In this document: piece by piece, positions 9,487-18,194 of the stretch | Layout: every line of letters starts with the position of its first letter | Numbering within the stretch: the stretch's first letter is position 1 | Source of the DNA: Commensalibacter communis | GTDB taxonomy: Bacteria; Pseudomonadota; Alphaproteobacteria; Acetobacterales; Acetobacteraceae | DNA: 64,000 nucleotides | NCBI RefSeq assembly: GCF_947179015.1 | Contig: NZ_CAMXCM010000005.1 | Location: forward strand, 57,785 to 121,784 | Direction of reading: 5' to 3' | Made by a program: the position numbers and the translations under genes | The notes under the pieces: model-generated | What the model saw: only the letters and a program-made list of their open reading frames with translations | What the model was told of the DNA's origin: nothing | The model's database searches: none

Positions 9487-11799
9487 ATGAAGCACTATGC
9501 AAAAAATGGTGTCATTAGCCATCTGACATCAGAAGATCTCGAACGGTTAAACAATAATCCCGTTAACCGAGTCTTGAAATGGATATTATTATTTACAGCT
9601 TTATGCTGTTTTATTTTAATGGGATGGGCTACGGGTTATACTTACGATCATGCTCCGCCTATTCCTCAAAAGATCAGCTCTCTAGACAATCATACTATAA
9701 TCACCCAAGATGATATATATCTTGGAAAACAAGGATTTCAAAGAGCAGATTTGATTGATTATGGTAGCTTATATGGTATGGGGTCAATGTTTGGTCCTGA
9801 TTATACCGCATTAGCTTTGGTTGAGCTTGCTAATGCTACTCAGAATTATCTAGCGCAGGAACAATTTAATAATTCTTATGAAAAGCTGCCAGAGGATCAA
9901 CAGTTTCGTATTCAAAAACAAATGCAATTTATGTTGCATGGCGTTGATTTAACTCAGCAAGATGTAAAAGTTGCACCTCCTTTTGCCAAAGCAATCGCCG
10001 CTGTAAGAGAGCAATTGTCTCAACAATTACTCAAAGATGATCCAAAGGCAGGATATTCCCGCGCCAGATCTTTGGATGCAGTTGGTGCAAAGAATACGTC
10101 TGATTTTATTATTTACACAGCATTAACCTCTGTTGGGCATCGTCCAAACAGCACGATTTCGTGGACACAAAATTGGCCTTATGAGCCAATTGTTGGAAAT
10201 ACACCGACTTCTGCTACTTTCATATGGACATGGATTGGAATTTGCTTTGCTTTTGCAGGATTTGGGTTTGTTATTTTAATTAATAAACTTTGGTTATCTG
10301 GTGAAGACAAAGGAGCCATGGATCAAGTTATTTCAGGATTTAACAGCTTAACCCCTAGTCAAAGAAAAATTGGAAAATATTTTATATTTGTAGGTTGTAT
10401 TTTCTTAATACAAATTTTAATGGGCGGATTAATGGCCCATTATTATTCAGAGCGTGCTGACTTTTATGGCTTTCCGATCGGGGAATATTTACCTTTTAAT
10501 TTTCTACGCAGTATTCATTTGCAAACACCCATTGTTTGGATTGCTTTTTCGTGGATAGGAGCGGGATTATTTCTTGGTCCAATTGTCAGTGGTAAAGAAG
10601 CAAAATTTCAAGGGGTGCTGGTCGATATTCTATTTTATGCTTCCGTCGTCGTAATTGCTGGTATCGTTGTTGGTAATTATTTCAGCCTTATGGGATATAT
10701 GCCTAAATTATGGTTCTGGTTAGGAAACCAAGGGAATTCTTATTTAGAACTTGGTCGGGGTTGGCAATATGCTTTCTTTGGCGCGCTTTTATTATGGAGC
10801 TATCTTGTTTTTCGTGCATTTTGGCCAAATAAACATATTTGGCAGGAGGCACGGAGGTCATTTTTTGTCGGTAAAATTCGCCTTGAACATTTATTTTGGA
10901 TTTCTACTGTAAATATTGCCTTATTATACGTATGTGGCATGATTCCGATGTTTGAAGTTGGAAAATCCTATACGATGGATGATTTTTGGCGTTGGTGGGT
11001 TGTGCATTTATGGGTTGAAGAATCTTTTGAATTCTTTGCTGCTTGCGTGACTGCTTACTTGCTGATGGGTATTGGTTTGGTTTCCCGTCAATTAGCTGAA
11101 AGAACGGTTTATTTTGAGTTAATTTTAATCTTTCTTGGTGGTGTTATTGGAACGGGGCATCATATGTATTGGGCGGGTGAACCTTCTATTTGGATCCCAA
11201 TGGGAAGTATGTTTTCTTTTATCGAAGTGTTGCCTTTAGTATTGCTAGTTATCGAATCTGTCGATCAATATCGTATTATTAATCAACATAATGAATTTCA
11301 ATATAAGCTTGCTTATATGTTTATTATTGCCGCAGCAGTATGGAATTTTGTTGGCGCTGGTATTTTTGGGGGCGGGGTTCTTAATGCTCCTCTTGCTAAT
11401 TATTATGAACACGGAACGTCTTTGACGCTTAATCACGCACATACTGCAATGTTTGGTGCTTTTGGATTATTAGGCTTGGGCATGATTTATTTCTGTCTAC
11501 GTTATGCCGCTGGAAATAAATATCCGTTTATAGAGAGATGGGGATATATTGCATTATTTTTATTTAATATTGCCCTTGTTTTATGGACTTGGTTAACATT
11601 TTTCCCAGTGGGCTGGCCACAATTAAATGCTGTTTACGAACATGGTTTGAATTTCGCAAGAAGCCTTTCATTCTATGACACTAAAACTCTTTGGCAATGG
11701 ATGAGAATGTTTGGTGATATTCTCTTTGCGTGTGGGGCATTGATGATGGTATTTGATTTTCTGGTAAAGTTAAAACCCTTCTTTGTGAGAAATCATTAA
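9487..11799 (+). CDS. norB: Quinol-dependent nitric oxide reductase (qNOR)
   Basis: Inner-membrane haem-copper-superfamily enzyme that reduces two NO to N2O using quinol. The 770-residue length matches single-subunit qNOR, with the fused NorC-like N-terminal extension (one TM at about residues 31-51, then a periplasmic domain) and about twelve further TM segments. Conserved histidine/glutamate motifs are present: VHLWVEESFEFF, GTGHHMYWAGEP and NHAHTAMFGAFG. No norC, norQ or norD is present, which is normal for qNOR. It is monocistronic with its own terminator. In a non-denitrifier its likely job is detoxifying NO. No confident FNR or NsrR site was found in the 170-base upstream gap. Confidence 0.95.
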   Translation: MKHYAKNGVISHLTSEDLERLNNNPVNRVLKWILLFTALCCFILMGWATGYTYDHAPPIPQKISSLDNHTIITQDDIYLGKQGFQRADLIDYGSLYGMGSMFGPDYTALALVELANATQNYLAQEQFNNSYEKLPEDQQFRIQKQMQFMLHGVDLTQQDVKVAPPFAKAIAAVREQLSQQLLKDDPKAGYSRARSLDAVGAKNTSDFIIYTALTSVGHRPNSTISWTQNWPYEPIVGNTPTSATFIWTWIGICFAFAGFGFVILINKLWLSGEDKGAMDQVISGFNSLTPSQRKIGKYFIFVGCIFLIQILMGGLMAHYYSERADFYGFPIGEYLPFNFLRSIHLQTPIVWIAFSWIGAGLFLGPIVSGKEAKFQGVLVDILFYASVVVIAGIVVGNYFSLMGYMPKLWFWLGNQGNSYLELGRGWQYAFFGALLLWSYLVFRAFWPNKHIWQEARRSFFVGKIRLEHLFWISTVNIALLYVCGMIPMFEVGKSYTMDDFWRWWVVHLWVEESFEFFAACVTAYLLMGIGLVSRQLAERTVYFELILIFLGGVIGTGHHMYWAGEPSIWIPMGSMFSFIEVLPLVLLVIESVDQYRIINQHNEFQYKLAYMFIIAAAVWNFVGAGIFGGGVLNAPLANYYEHGTSLTLNHAHTAMFGAFGLLGLGMIYFCLRYAAGNKYPFIERWGYIALFLFNIALVLWTWLTFFPVGWPQLNAVYEHGLNFARSLSFYDTKTLWQWMRMFGDILFACGALMMVFDFLVKLKPFFVRNH

Positions 11800-11820
11800 T
11801 TTATTTTTTAAATTATGTAT

Positions 11821-11857
11821 GAAAAACCCTAGATGATTAATTCTAGGGTTTTTTTAT
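11821..11857 (+). terminator. Terminator of the qNOR gene
   Basis: Perfect 7-bp stem CCCTAGA (11827-11833) / TCTAGGG (11842-11848) with flanking A and T tracts. Confidence 0.92.
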
Positions 11858-11927
11858 GGTATGTATAATGTTGATTATTGATATGTATATATATAAAGTT
11901 CAAAGTAATTCAATGGAGTAATTTATA

Positions 11928-12758
11928 ATGCTTGATATTTGTTATTTAATATCAGCTTATGATCCAGATTTTTTTAAACATAATTATAAAATTAAATATG
12001 TTAGACATAAAGATTCACGGGAGCAGTATAGAAAGGTAACTCAGAATTATATTGATGAGAAATCACTTTTTGCCTATCAAGAGGATCAACCAAATGCGGT
12101 TTTTAAGAATATAGATTATATTATTTCTTTTGTAGGTTTAGATGGGACTAAAGCTTTATTTTGGAGCGTTTTCAAAGTCGGGCAAGTCACGCTAACGCCG
12201 AGCAATAGTTTTTTCTATGAACTTGAAGAAGTTAAAATCTTTCAAGATTTAAAATTCAGAGTTGTTGTTGAATGGGGAAAAGCTACATTAAGGTGGCATC
12301 AATATCTTAATGAACATAATAAAAAACAACTGATAGAGGTTTATCCTCCTGGCTATATTGGTAATTTTCCAGGTTACGATAATATTATCTTATCTTTTGC
12401 TCAGTTAGAACGGTTGGTTCAAAACCAAGACGCAAATAAAGATTGGTTTTATGCTTTATCGAGTATTAGTGCTGTGTATTTAATTTGTGATAATTCTAAT
12501 GGCAAACAATATATTGGCTCTGCTTATGGTAATAAAGGTGGTTTGTGGAAACGATGGACGGATTATGTTTATACAAAACATGGTGGTAACAAGCAGTTAA
12601 AGACTATTTGTGAACAAAATGAAAATCAGCATTTAAATTTTACTTTTTCTATTTTACTCATATTACCAAAAGGGATGAGTAGTAAAGAAGTATGTAGATA
12701 TGAAAATTTGTATAAAGAAAAATTAGGAAGTCGAGTTTATGGTTTAAACTCAAATTAA
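11928..12758 (+). CDS. GIY-YIG nuclease-family protein
   Basis: A 276-residue protein with a C-terminal GIY-YIG domain (about residues 183-276). The AVYLI strand, QYIGSAYG, the conserved Arg in GLWKRW, and the Glu in RYENLYKEKLGS followed by YGLNSN form a complete catalytic set. The N-terminal 180 residues form an accessory domain with WGKATLRWHQ and VYPPGYIGNFPGYDN, seen in stand-alone GIY-YIG proteins of many bacteria; the fine function of that family is unknown to me. GGAG lies upstream of the ATG. It is not inside an intron or split gene, so a homing role is not supported. It sits immediately upstream of the marR palindrome. Confidence 0.85.
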   Translation: MLDICYLISAYDPDFFKHNYKIKYVRHKDSREQYRKVTQNYIDEKSLFAYQEDQPNAVFKNIDYIISFVGLDGTKALFWSVFKVGQVTLTPSNSFFYELEEVKIFQDLKFRVVVEWGKATLRWHQYLNEHNKKQLIEVYPPGYIGNFPGYDNIILSFAQLERLVQNQDANKDWFYALSSISAVYLICDNSNGKQYIGSAYGNKGGLWKRWTDYVYTKHGGNKQLKTICEQNENQHLNFTFSILLILPKGMSSKEVCRYENLYKEKLGSRVYGLNSN

Positions 12759-12761
12759 TTG

Positions 12762-12812
12762 AATTTAACAATATGACAATATATTGACAATATATTGTCA
12801 TATTGTTAAATT
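12762..12812. promoter_or_regulatory. 51-bp perfect palindrome upstream of marR (probable operator)
   Basis: Two 25-bp arms around a single central A (12787) are exact reverse complements. The arms carry repeated TGACAAT / ATTGTCA units (12774-12780, 12785-12791, 12794-12800). It lies between the GIY-YIG stop and the marR start. A pure A/T-rich palindrome without a T tract argues for protein binding, most simply by the adjacent MarR repressor, rather than termination. Confidence 0.8.
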
Positions 12813-12813
12813 G

Positions 12814-12828
12814 TTGTCATTATGACAA
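12814..12828. promoter_or_regulatory. Second palindromic site overlapping the marR start codon
   Basis: TTGTCAT-T-ATGACAA, a perfect 7-bp dyad with one central base, repeats the unit of the adjacent 51-bp palindrome and covers the first ATG (12822). A bound repressor would block initiation directly. No Shine-Dalgarno is present ahead of this start. Confidence 0.7.
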
Positions 12829-13268
12829 TGCAAACTATATCTCAACAAAATAAAATTATTATTGGACTTTTCAGAGCCTATCACGATATCAGCTTGATCG
12901 GCGATCAGTTGGCAGCTGAGCATGGATTGACGACCTCTAAATGGAAAGTGTTGGGCGCAATACGGTTGGAAAATACAGCATTAACGGTGCCACATATTGC
13001 TCGATTGATGGGGTTAACCCGTCAAGCAGTGCAACGAACCATTGATGAGCTGTTGAAGCTGGAATATATCCAACAGCTCCATAATCCAGCTCATAAAAAA
13101 TCATCTCTGTTTCAGCTGACAAACTTAGGCGAGGAAGCCTTTGATGCCATTAATATAGAATGGGATAAAATGGCTACGACTATTTTTCAAGATCTAAACC
13201 CTCATGATATTGATAGTACTGTCAATGTGTTAACACAGATGATAACCAAAAGTGAGGCGATGAAATGA
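12822..13268 (+). CDS. MarR-family transcriptional regulator
   Basis: Winged-helix repressor of 148 residues. The helix-turn-helix is at about residues 57-80 (VPHIARLMGLTRQAVQRTIDEL), followed by a wing (YIQQLHNPAHKKSSLFQLT) and flanking dimerisation helices. The two candidate starts are ATG 12822 and ATG 12828. Neither has a ribosome binding site, so translation may be leaderless or coupled. It overlaps the next membrane-protein gene by four bases (ATGA), so the two form one unit, very likely autoregulated through the palindromes at 12762-12828. The ligand cannot be told from sequence. Confidence 0.92.
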   Translation: MTMQTISQQNKIIIGLFRAYHDISLIGDQLAAEHGLTTSKWKVLGAIRLENTALTVPHIARLMGLTRQAVQRTIDELLKLEYIQQLHNPAHKKSSLFQLTNLGEEAFDAINIEWDKMATTIFQDLNPHDIDSTVNVLTQMITKSEAMK

Positions 13269-13735
13269 CCAAAAAATCTCTGTTATCCTTCTCACATCGG
13301 ATTGCTGGAGCCATTGCTTTATTGATGTTGCTGATCTTTTGGTTTTCAACAGTGATAACAGAGTTGATGGGTAATGTTGACTATATAAAAAATGTTAAAT
13401 CTTGCATTCCTTATGGCTTCATTTTGCTTATTCCTGCACTGATGATCGTGGGGGGAACAGGATTTAAATTGGCGGGGAAGTCGCAAACACCTATTCTGCA
13501 AAAGAAGAAAACACGAATGCCTTTTATTGTATTTAATGGCTTGGTGATTTTAATTCCTTGTGCTTTTTATTTGCGGTATCTTGCAATTCATGAACAATTT
13601 GATCTTGTTTTTGTATTTATACAAATAATTGAATTGATAGTAGGTGGCATTAATATTGCCTTGTTGATATTGAACGTAAAGGCAGGGCTACAATTAGTTA
13701 AAAATAAACAAGTCAAAACCTCAAAATATATCTGA
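13265..13735 (+). CDS. Four-helix inner-membrane protein co-transcribed with marR
   Basis: A 156-residue hydrophobic protein with four predicted membrane segments (about residues 10-33, 47-66, 84-103 and 115-138), short charged loops and a basic C-terminus. The start overlaps the marR stop (ATGA). No transporter or enzyme family was recognised; the segment SHRIAGAIALLMLLIFW has a single His at the membrane edge. The tight coupling to MarR suggests it is the regulator's main target, perhaps in stress or drug response, but its function is unknown. Confidence 0.75.
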   Translation: MTKKSLLSFSHRIAGAIALLMLLIFWFSTVITELMGNVDYIKNVKSCIPYGFILLIPALMIVGGTGFKLAGKSQTPILQKKKTRMPFIVFNGLVILIPCAFYLRYLAIHEQFDLVFVFIQIIELIVGGINIALLILNVKAGLQLVKNKQVKTSKYI

Positions 13736-13876
13736 TTTTTTCCATCATATAGTATGTTGCATACGCTACACATTAATATTACTTTTGAAATATTATATTT
13801 TATTCTTATTATAGAAAGATAGTTTGTTATTATAAAATTATATATTTTGTAATTATAGTAAAATAGTAAGATTAAG

Positions 13877-14698
13877 ATGATAGAAATTGAATTAGTCCAA
13901 TTAGAATGTAAGGACGGAGATCCTGAGTATAATTTAGGCAAAGCATGTCATGCCATAATGAATTGTGCAGCTTCAACCGATTTATTGGTGTTTCCTGAAA
14001 CTTATTTAAGTGGTTTTCCAACCAACGAGAATTTAAAAGCAATATCACAATCTTTGAGCGGTTCTCATGTTCAAACATTACAAACACTTTGCAAAGAAAA
14101 GAATGTCGCCACTGCGATTGGCATGGCAGAGGAACACGAGGGTAAATTTTATAATACTACCGTGTTTATTACCCCAGAGGATGGTCTGCTTGCTTATTAT
14201 CGTAAAACGCATTTATGGCTAACGGATCATGGTATTTTTGATGCCGGGGATCGGTATAGTTGCATTGAATGGCGAGGCATTAAAATTGGGTTCTTGATTT
14301 GCTTTGATATTGAATACCCTGAATCTGCCCGTGCATTAGGAGAGCTAGGAACAGAATTATTGATCGTTACCAATGGGAATATGGACCCCTATGGGTTAAC
14401 CCACCGCACAGCGATTATGGCCAGAGCGCAAGAGAATCATATGTTTGCGGTGATGACTAATCGTGTAGGTCATGGAAATGATGATTTAGTTTTTCACGGT
14501 GGTAGTTGCATGGTCAATCCCATGGGGCATTTGCTGTGCGAGGCTGGTCGTGAGGAATGTCACATCAGAATGACGATAGACCCTAAACATATGACTCAAT
14601 TTGAAACTGAATTTAATTATTTAAAAGAACGCAGAATGCAAATAACGGGTCACAAAAAACAACATCATGCCAAGCATTCAGACTGGATTATTTCCTAA
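13877..14698 (+). CDS. Nitrilase-superfamily carbon-nitrogen hydrolase
   Basis: Cytosolic amidohydrolase of 273 residues with the full Glu-Lys-Cys triad: Glu in FPETYLSGFP (about residue 41), Lys in YYRKTHLW (about 111) and Cys in ICFDIEYPE (about 143). The fold is complete but the substrate is not readable from sequence; omega-amidase, carbamoylputrescine amidase-like or aliphatic amidase roles are possible. An APC-type amino acid permease follows 49 bases downstream on the same strand, suggesting uptake plus hydrolysis of an amino-acid amide or amine. The upstream ribosome site is weak. Confidence 0.9.
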   Translation: MIEIELVQLECKDGDPEYNLGKACHAIMNCAASTDLLVFPETYLSGFPTNENLKAISQSLSGSHVQTLQTLCKEKNVATAIGMAEEHEGKFYNTTVFITPEDGLLAYYRKTHLWLTDHGIFDAGDRYSCIEWRGIKIGFLICFDIEYPESARALGELGTELLIVTNGNMDPYGLTHRTAIMARAQENHMFAVMTNRVGHGNDDLVFHGGSCMVNPMGHLLCEAGREECHIRMTIDPKHMTQFETEFNYLKERRMQITGHKKQHHAKHSDWIIS

Positions 14699-14747
14699 TT
14701 ATTCTTGGACTTCTTTTTAAACGATATATTTTTTAGGAAAAGAACTT

Positions 14748-16064
14748 GTGCCTCATTTAACACGAACTCTTTCATTAGCAGCGGTGGTCTTATTTGGTGT
14801 GGCTTACATGGCCCCCATTATTGTTTTGGGAACATTTGGAGAGCTGGCCAATGAAACCAAAGGCAATGTTCCAATGGCTTATTTGGCCGCTGCTGTTGCG
14901 ATGTTTTTCACCGCATTAAGTTACAGCCATATGGCCAAAGCCTATCCCGTTGCAGGGTCTTCATATACCTATGTTCGTAAATCAATCAGTAATAAACTAG
15001 GGTTTTTAGCGGGTTGGGTTATTTTACTAGATTATTTCTTTATCCCGATGGTGATCTGGCTGATTGGGGCTTCTTTTTTGCATGACGCGTTTCCAAGTAT
15101 TTCTTTGAGCATTTGGTTGATTGCTTTTATCGTTGTGACAACGGTGATTAATGTTATTGGATTAGAATTTGCGAAAAGTGTGAATAGTCTCTTAATGATT
15201 ATTCAAATTTTAATAATTGCGGCATTTGTTGCTTTGAGCATTCACTATGTAACAACGGATGGCACAACGCCCTTATTTTCGTTAAAACCATTTTGGAATG
15301 AGCATGCACATTTATCCTATATCTTGGCCGGTGGGGCAGTTGCTTGTTATTCATTCCTTGGGTTTGATGCGGTTACGACACTTGCTGATGAAACAAAAGA
15401 CCCACAAAAAACAATCCCCAGAGCGATTATTTTGGTGACGTTGGCAGGCAGTGCTCTTTTCATTGTTACCTCTTATTTTGTGCAATTGGCGCATCCTTCG
15501 TTTGCGTTTCAACATATTGATTCCGCAGCGATGGAAATTGCAAAAAAAATTGGTGGGGATGTGTTTGTTTCATTCTTTCTGATCGGTTTAGTGGTTGGGC
15601 AATTTGCTTCTGGTGTTTCTGCACAAACAAGTGCGTCACGTTTATTATATGCGATGGGGAAAGATAACGTCATTCCAAAGAATTTCTTTGGGAAATTAAA
15701 TAATCGTTTTTCAACACCTGCCAATAATATTCTTTTATGTGGTGTGATTGCGTTGATTGGTACTCAAATAGATGTGTTAACCGCTGCGTCTTTTATTAAT
15801 TTTGGGGCGTTTTTAGCGTTTATATTTGTTAATTTATCGGTCATTAATCATTTTTGGGTCAGAGAAAAACAACGTTCTGGATTACAATTTCTCTCTTATC
15901 TTATTTTTCCGATAATAGGGTTAGGAACGACTTTTTGGTTATTTATTAGTCTGGATAAACTCGCATTTACGTTGGGTATAATCTGGTTATGTCTTGGTAT
16001 TATTTATCTAGCATTTTTAACGGATATGTTTAAAAAAGATCCACCAGAAATGCAATTTGATTAA
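14748..16064 (+). CDS. APC-superfamily amino acid permease
   Basis: Secondary transporter of 438 residues with about twelve hydrophobic segments. The first helix carries the APC signature (LFGVAYMAPIIV), followed by AYPVAGSSYTYV and, in helix 6, YSFLGFDAVTTLADETKDP. The start is GTG with AGGA upstream. It is probably co-transcribed with the nitrilase-family gene before it. Substrate specificity cannot be assigned. Confidence 0.9.
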   Translation: MPHLTRTLSLAAVVLFGVAYMAPIIVLGTFGELANETKGNVPMAYLAAAVAMFFTALSYSHMAKAYPVAGSSYTYVRKSISNKLGFLAGWVILLDYFFIPMVIWLIGASFLHDAFPSISLSIWLIAFIVVTTVINVIGLEFAKSVNSLLMIIQILIIAAFVALSIHYVTTDGTTPLFSLKPFWNEHAHLSYILAGGAVACYSFLGFDAVTTLADETKDPQKTIPRAIILVTLAGSALFIVTSYFVQLAHPSFAFQHIDSAAMEIAKKIGGDVFVSFFLIGLVVGQFASGVSAQTSASRLLYAMGKDNVIPKNFFGKLNNRFSTPANNILLCGVIALIGTQIDVLTAASFINFGAFLAFIFVNLSVINHFWVREKQRSGLQFLSYLIFPIIGLGTTFWLFISLDKLAFTLGIIWLCLGIIYLAFLTDMFKKDPPEMQFD

Positions 16065-16080
16065 TATGATTGTTATCAAT

Positions 16081-16118
16081 AAAAAAGCCCTTTATCGTGA
16101 TGATAAAAGGGCTTTTTA
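16081..16118. terminator. Bidirectional terminator between permease and ridA
   Basis: Long stem with AAAAAAGCCC on one side and GGGCTTTTT on the other, inner TTTATC/GATAAA pairing, and A and T tracts on both flanks between convergent genes. Confidence 0.9.
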
Positions 16119-16140
16119 AATTGTCAAAATAGAGTTTAAA

Positions 16141-16602
16141 CTATTTTAATTCAAACCATGCTTCGACTTCGACACACGCATTCATGGGTAAACAAGCCAC
16201 TCCAAAAGCAGAGCGTGCATGACGCCCAGCATCGCCAAGGACTTCAACAGCAAGGTCAGAGGCACCATTCATAACAACGGCTTGTTGAGTAAATTCTGGA
16301 ACACTGGCAACAAAGCCACCAAGGCGAACCAATCTTTTGATTTTTTCCAGATCCACTAATGCCGCTTGAGCCTGTGCAAGAATATTGATCATACAAAAAT
16401 GGGCTGCTTTGGCACCAGCATCGACATCAACATCTTTGCCTAATAATCCTGTTGCGAACAATTTTCCATCGACTAAAGGAAGTTGACCAGAAATGATTAA
16501 ACTATTTCCAGTTTGCACGGTTGGTACGTAATTTGCTACGGGTGCAGCAGGGGTTGGCAGAATAATTTTTAATGCTTTTAGGCGTTCTTGTATGGTTGGC
16601 AT
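16141..16602 (-). CDS. RidA/YjgF-family protein (enamine/imine deaminase-like)
   Basis: A 153-residue RidA-superfamily protein with the ISGQLPLVDGK strand, NILAQAQAALVDLEKI helix and C-terminal ARSAFGVACLPMNACVEVEAWFE. The conserved Arg of the RidA active site corresponds to R in HARSAFGV. It is longer than classic RidA and belongs to the subgroup that starts with LPTPAAPVANYVP. It probably removes reactive 2-aminoacrylate-type imines. AAGGAAAG precedes the ATG. It is the second gene of a two-gene unit, 11 bases after the RNR-like gene. Confidence 0.93.
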   Translation of the reverse strand: MPTIQERLKALKIILPTPAAPVANYVPTVQTGNSLIISGQLPLVDGKLFATGLLGKDVDVDAGAKAAHFCMINILAQAQAALVDLEKIKRLVRLGGFVASVPEFTQQAVVMNGASDLAVEVLGDAGRHARSAFGVACLPMNACVEVEAWFELK

Positions 16603-16613
16603 AATGCTTTCCT

Positions 16614-18194
16614 TTAACTAACCAATTTGAATTTGCGATTACGAGGATGCGGTGAAGAAGGAGGAGTTTCATCATCCTCTGGTAATTCCAAAGGTAGCAT
16701 AGGAACCATATCCTCACCAACATGTAAATTATTGGGCGCATCGGCAAGGGGTTCATTTAAATAAACGTCTGACAGCACTCTGAAACTATAATCAAGAAAG
16801 GAGGTTGCATATAAAGCATTGGGATCGCCTTCTACGGTGCCAGCAATTCCAAATCGACTATAGGCAAATTGCGTCACATATTCTTTCAAAGGGGCGCCAT
16901 ATTGCAAACCAATACTGACAGCTTGGCTGACGCTCTCTAATAACCCTTTGACCATTGCGCTTTCTTTTGTTGCAGCAATAGAGACTTCGCCAAGGGTTCC
17001 ATCTTCATATTCCCCTGTGCGTAGGAATAGTCCACGCCCAGCAATACTTGCCTTTTGAGTAATTCCCTTACGACGTGGAGGAAGAGGCACTTTCGTTCCA
17101 CGGGTCAGCATTGCTTTTGCTGACAAAGGATAGGTAATTTGATGCGGTCTTGCAGGCATATGGGTTACAAAGCCTGCCAATGCTTGGTGCATAGCATAAT
17201 GGGCTTGCATAGAAGGTGGGGCTAGAATTTGCTCCCCAGCAAGAGAGGCTGCCAAAGCTGATTCTAATGTTAATCCTTTATGGGCCAATCTGGCTAATGT
17301 ACTGAAATTTAAGAAACCATCTTCTCTTAAAGGGGAAAAAATTGGTGCCAATCCACATGCTTCTGATCCCAGCAACAGGTCACTTGAGTTGCCAGGTAAA
17401 GAAAAGCTGGTATCAATTCGTTCCAAGCGAGATTGTGGCTCATCAGAAGCCAATGCCCAGATATCTTTGGCGGTTGAAGCAAGCTCTGGTAACGCATTCC
17501 AATCAGGGGATAAAGGTAAGAAGTCAGCACCACATCCAGCATTGGCTAATAAAGTAGCAAAACAGGTTAAGCAACAGGCGATATCTCTGCCGTCATTACT
17601 GTCATAGTCAAAGCCAAGTTGAGCCAAACACGCATCTAAATTAGAAAGGTAAAGAATACCAGCGCTCGGTTGAGGGGGCAGCTCTAATTGTTGATCGTCA
17701 TTTTTAGGATGCACAGACTCTGTTAATTCTAAGAAGGGTAGTTCGCCATTAATGAAATTGGCTTGCTGTCTATATAAAACGCGCAGCGTTTCAACCGCTA
17801 TTTGCAATACATGCCGATAGGATTGGGCGTCAAACCCAGTCTCAGCGGAAGCAAAAGCCGCCAGATTAATTGTAATTCCTAATTTTTGGCTTGTGTCATG
17901 TTTCCAAATGCTGGCATTCGGACAAGCCTGTCTTTGTAATAGGATCTTTTCCCAATCTTGCACGGTGAATTGATCGGTTTGCTCACAAAGAGGCAATAAC
18001 CAATTTGCCGTTAAAATCTGAGCTTTGATAGGGGATACATCTAACAGATGCTCGGGGCATAGTTGAAGGATCGCCGTTGCTGCGTTGCTTTCCCAATCTT
18101 CTGGGATTGTTATAGAATATAAAGGTGCATCGGGGTCAATCGCAGTTTGCAGATTGCGCATCCTAACGCCATTCCAAAGATGTTGTGCTTTCAT
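16614..18194 (-). CDS. TSCPD-domain protein, shortened class II (NrdJ-like) ribonucleotide reductase homologue
   Basis: A 526-residue protein whose middle (GITINLAAFASAETGFD near residue 110 and ILYLSNLDACLAQLGFDYDS near 195) resembles the class II RNR barrel. Residues about 380-470 form a TSCPD domain (GLFLRTGEYEDGTLGEV, SIGLQYGAPLKEYV, RFGIAGTVEGDP) as at the C-terminus of NrdJ. The catalytic NPCSEY-type loop and the N-terminal half of NrdJ are absent, so it is unlikely to reduce nucleotides. A Pro-rich, basic tail follows. It shares an operon with ridA. A regulatory or structural role is possible. The start has no clear ribosome binding site. Confidence 0.75.
   Translation of the reverse strand: MKAQHLWNGVRMRNLQTAIDPDAPLYSITIPEDWESNAATAILQLCPEHLLDVSPIKAQILTANWLLPLCEQTDQFTVQDWEKILLQRQACPNASIWKHDTSQKLGITINLAAFASAETGFDAQSYRHVLQIAVETLRVLYRQQANFINGELPFLELTESVHPKNDDQQLELPPQPSAGILYLSNLDACLAQLGFDYDSNDGRDIACCLTCFATLLANAGCGADFLPLSPDWNALPELASTAKDIWALASDEPQSRLERIDTSFSLPGNSSDLLLGSEACGLAPIFSPLREDGFLNFSTLARLAHKGLTLESALAASLAGEQILAPPSMQAHYAMHQALAGFVTHMPARPHQITYPLSAKAMLTRGTKVPLPPRRKGITQKASIAGRGLFLRTGEYEDGTLGEVSIAATKESAMVKGLLESVSQAVSIGLQYGAPLKEYVTQFAYSRFGIAGTVEGDPNALYATSFLDYSFRVLSDVYLNEPLADAPNNLHVGEDMVPMLPLELPEDDETPPSSPHPRNRKFKLVS

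Noticed and set aside
11928..12758. GIY-YIG gene as a homing endonuclease of an intron or intein
   Set aside because: It stands alone between genes with its own ribosome site and no split host gene or intron features were seen.
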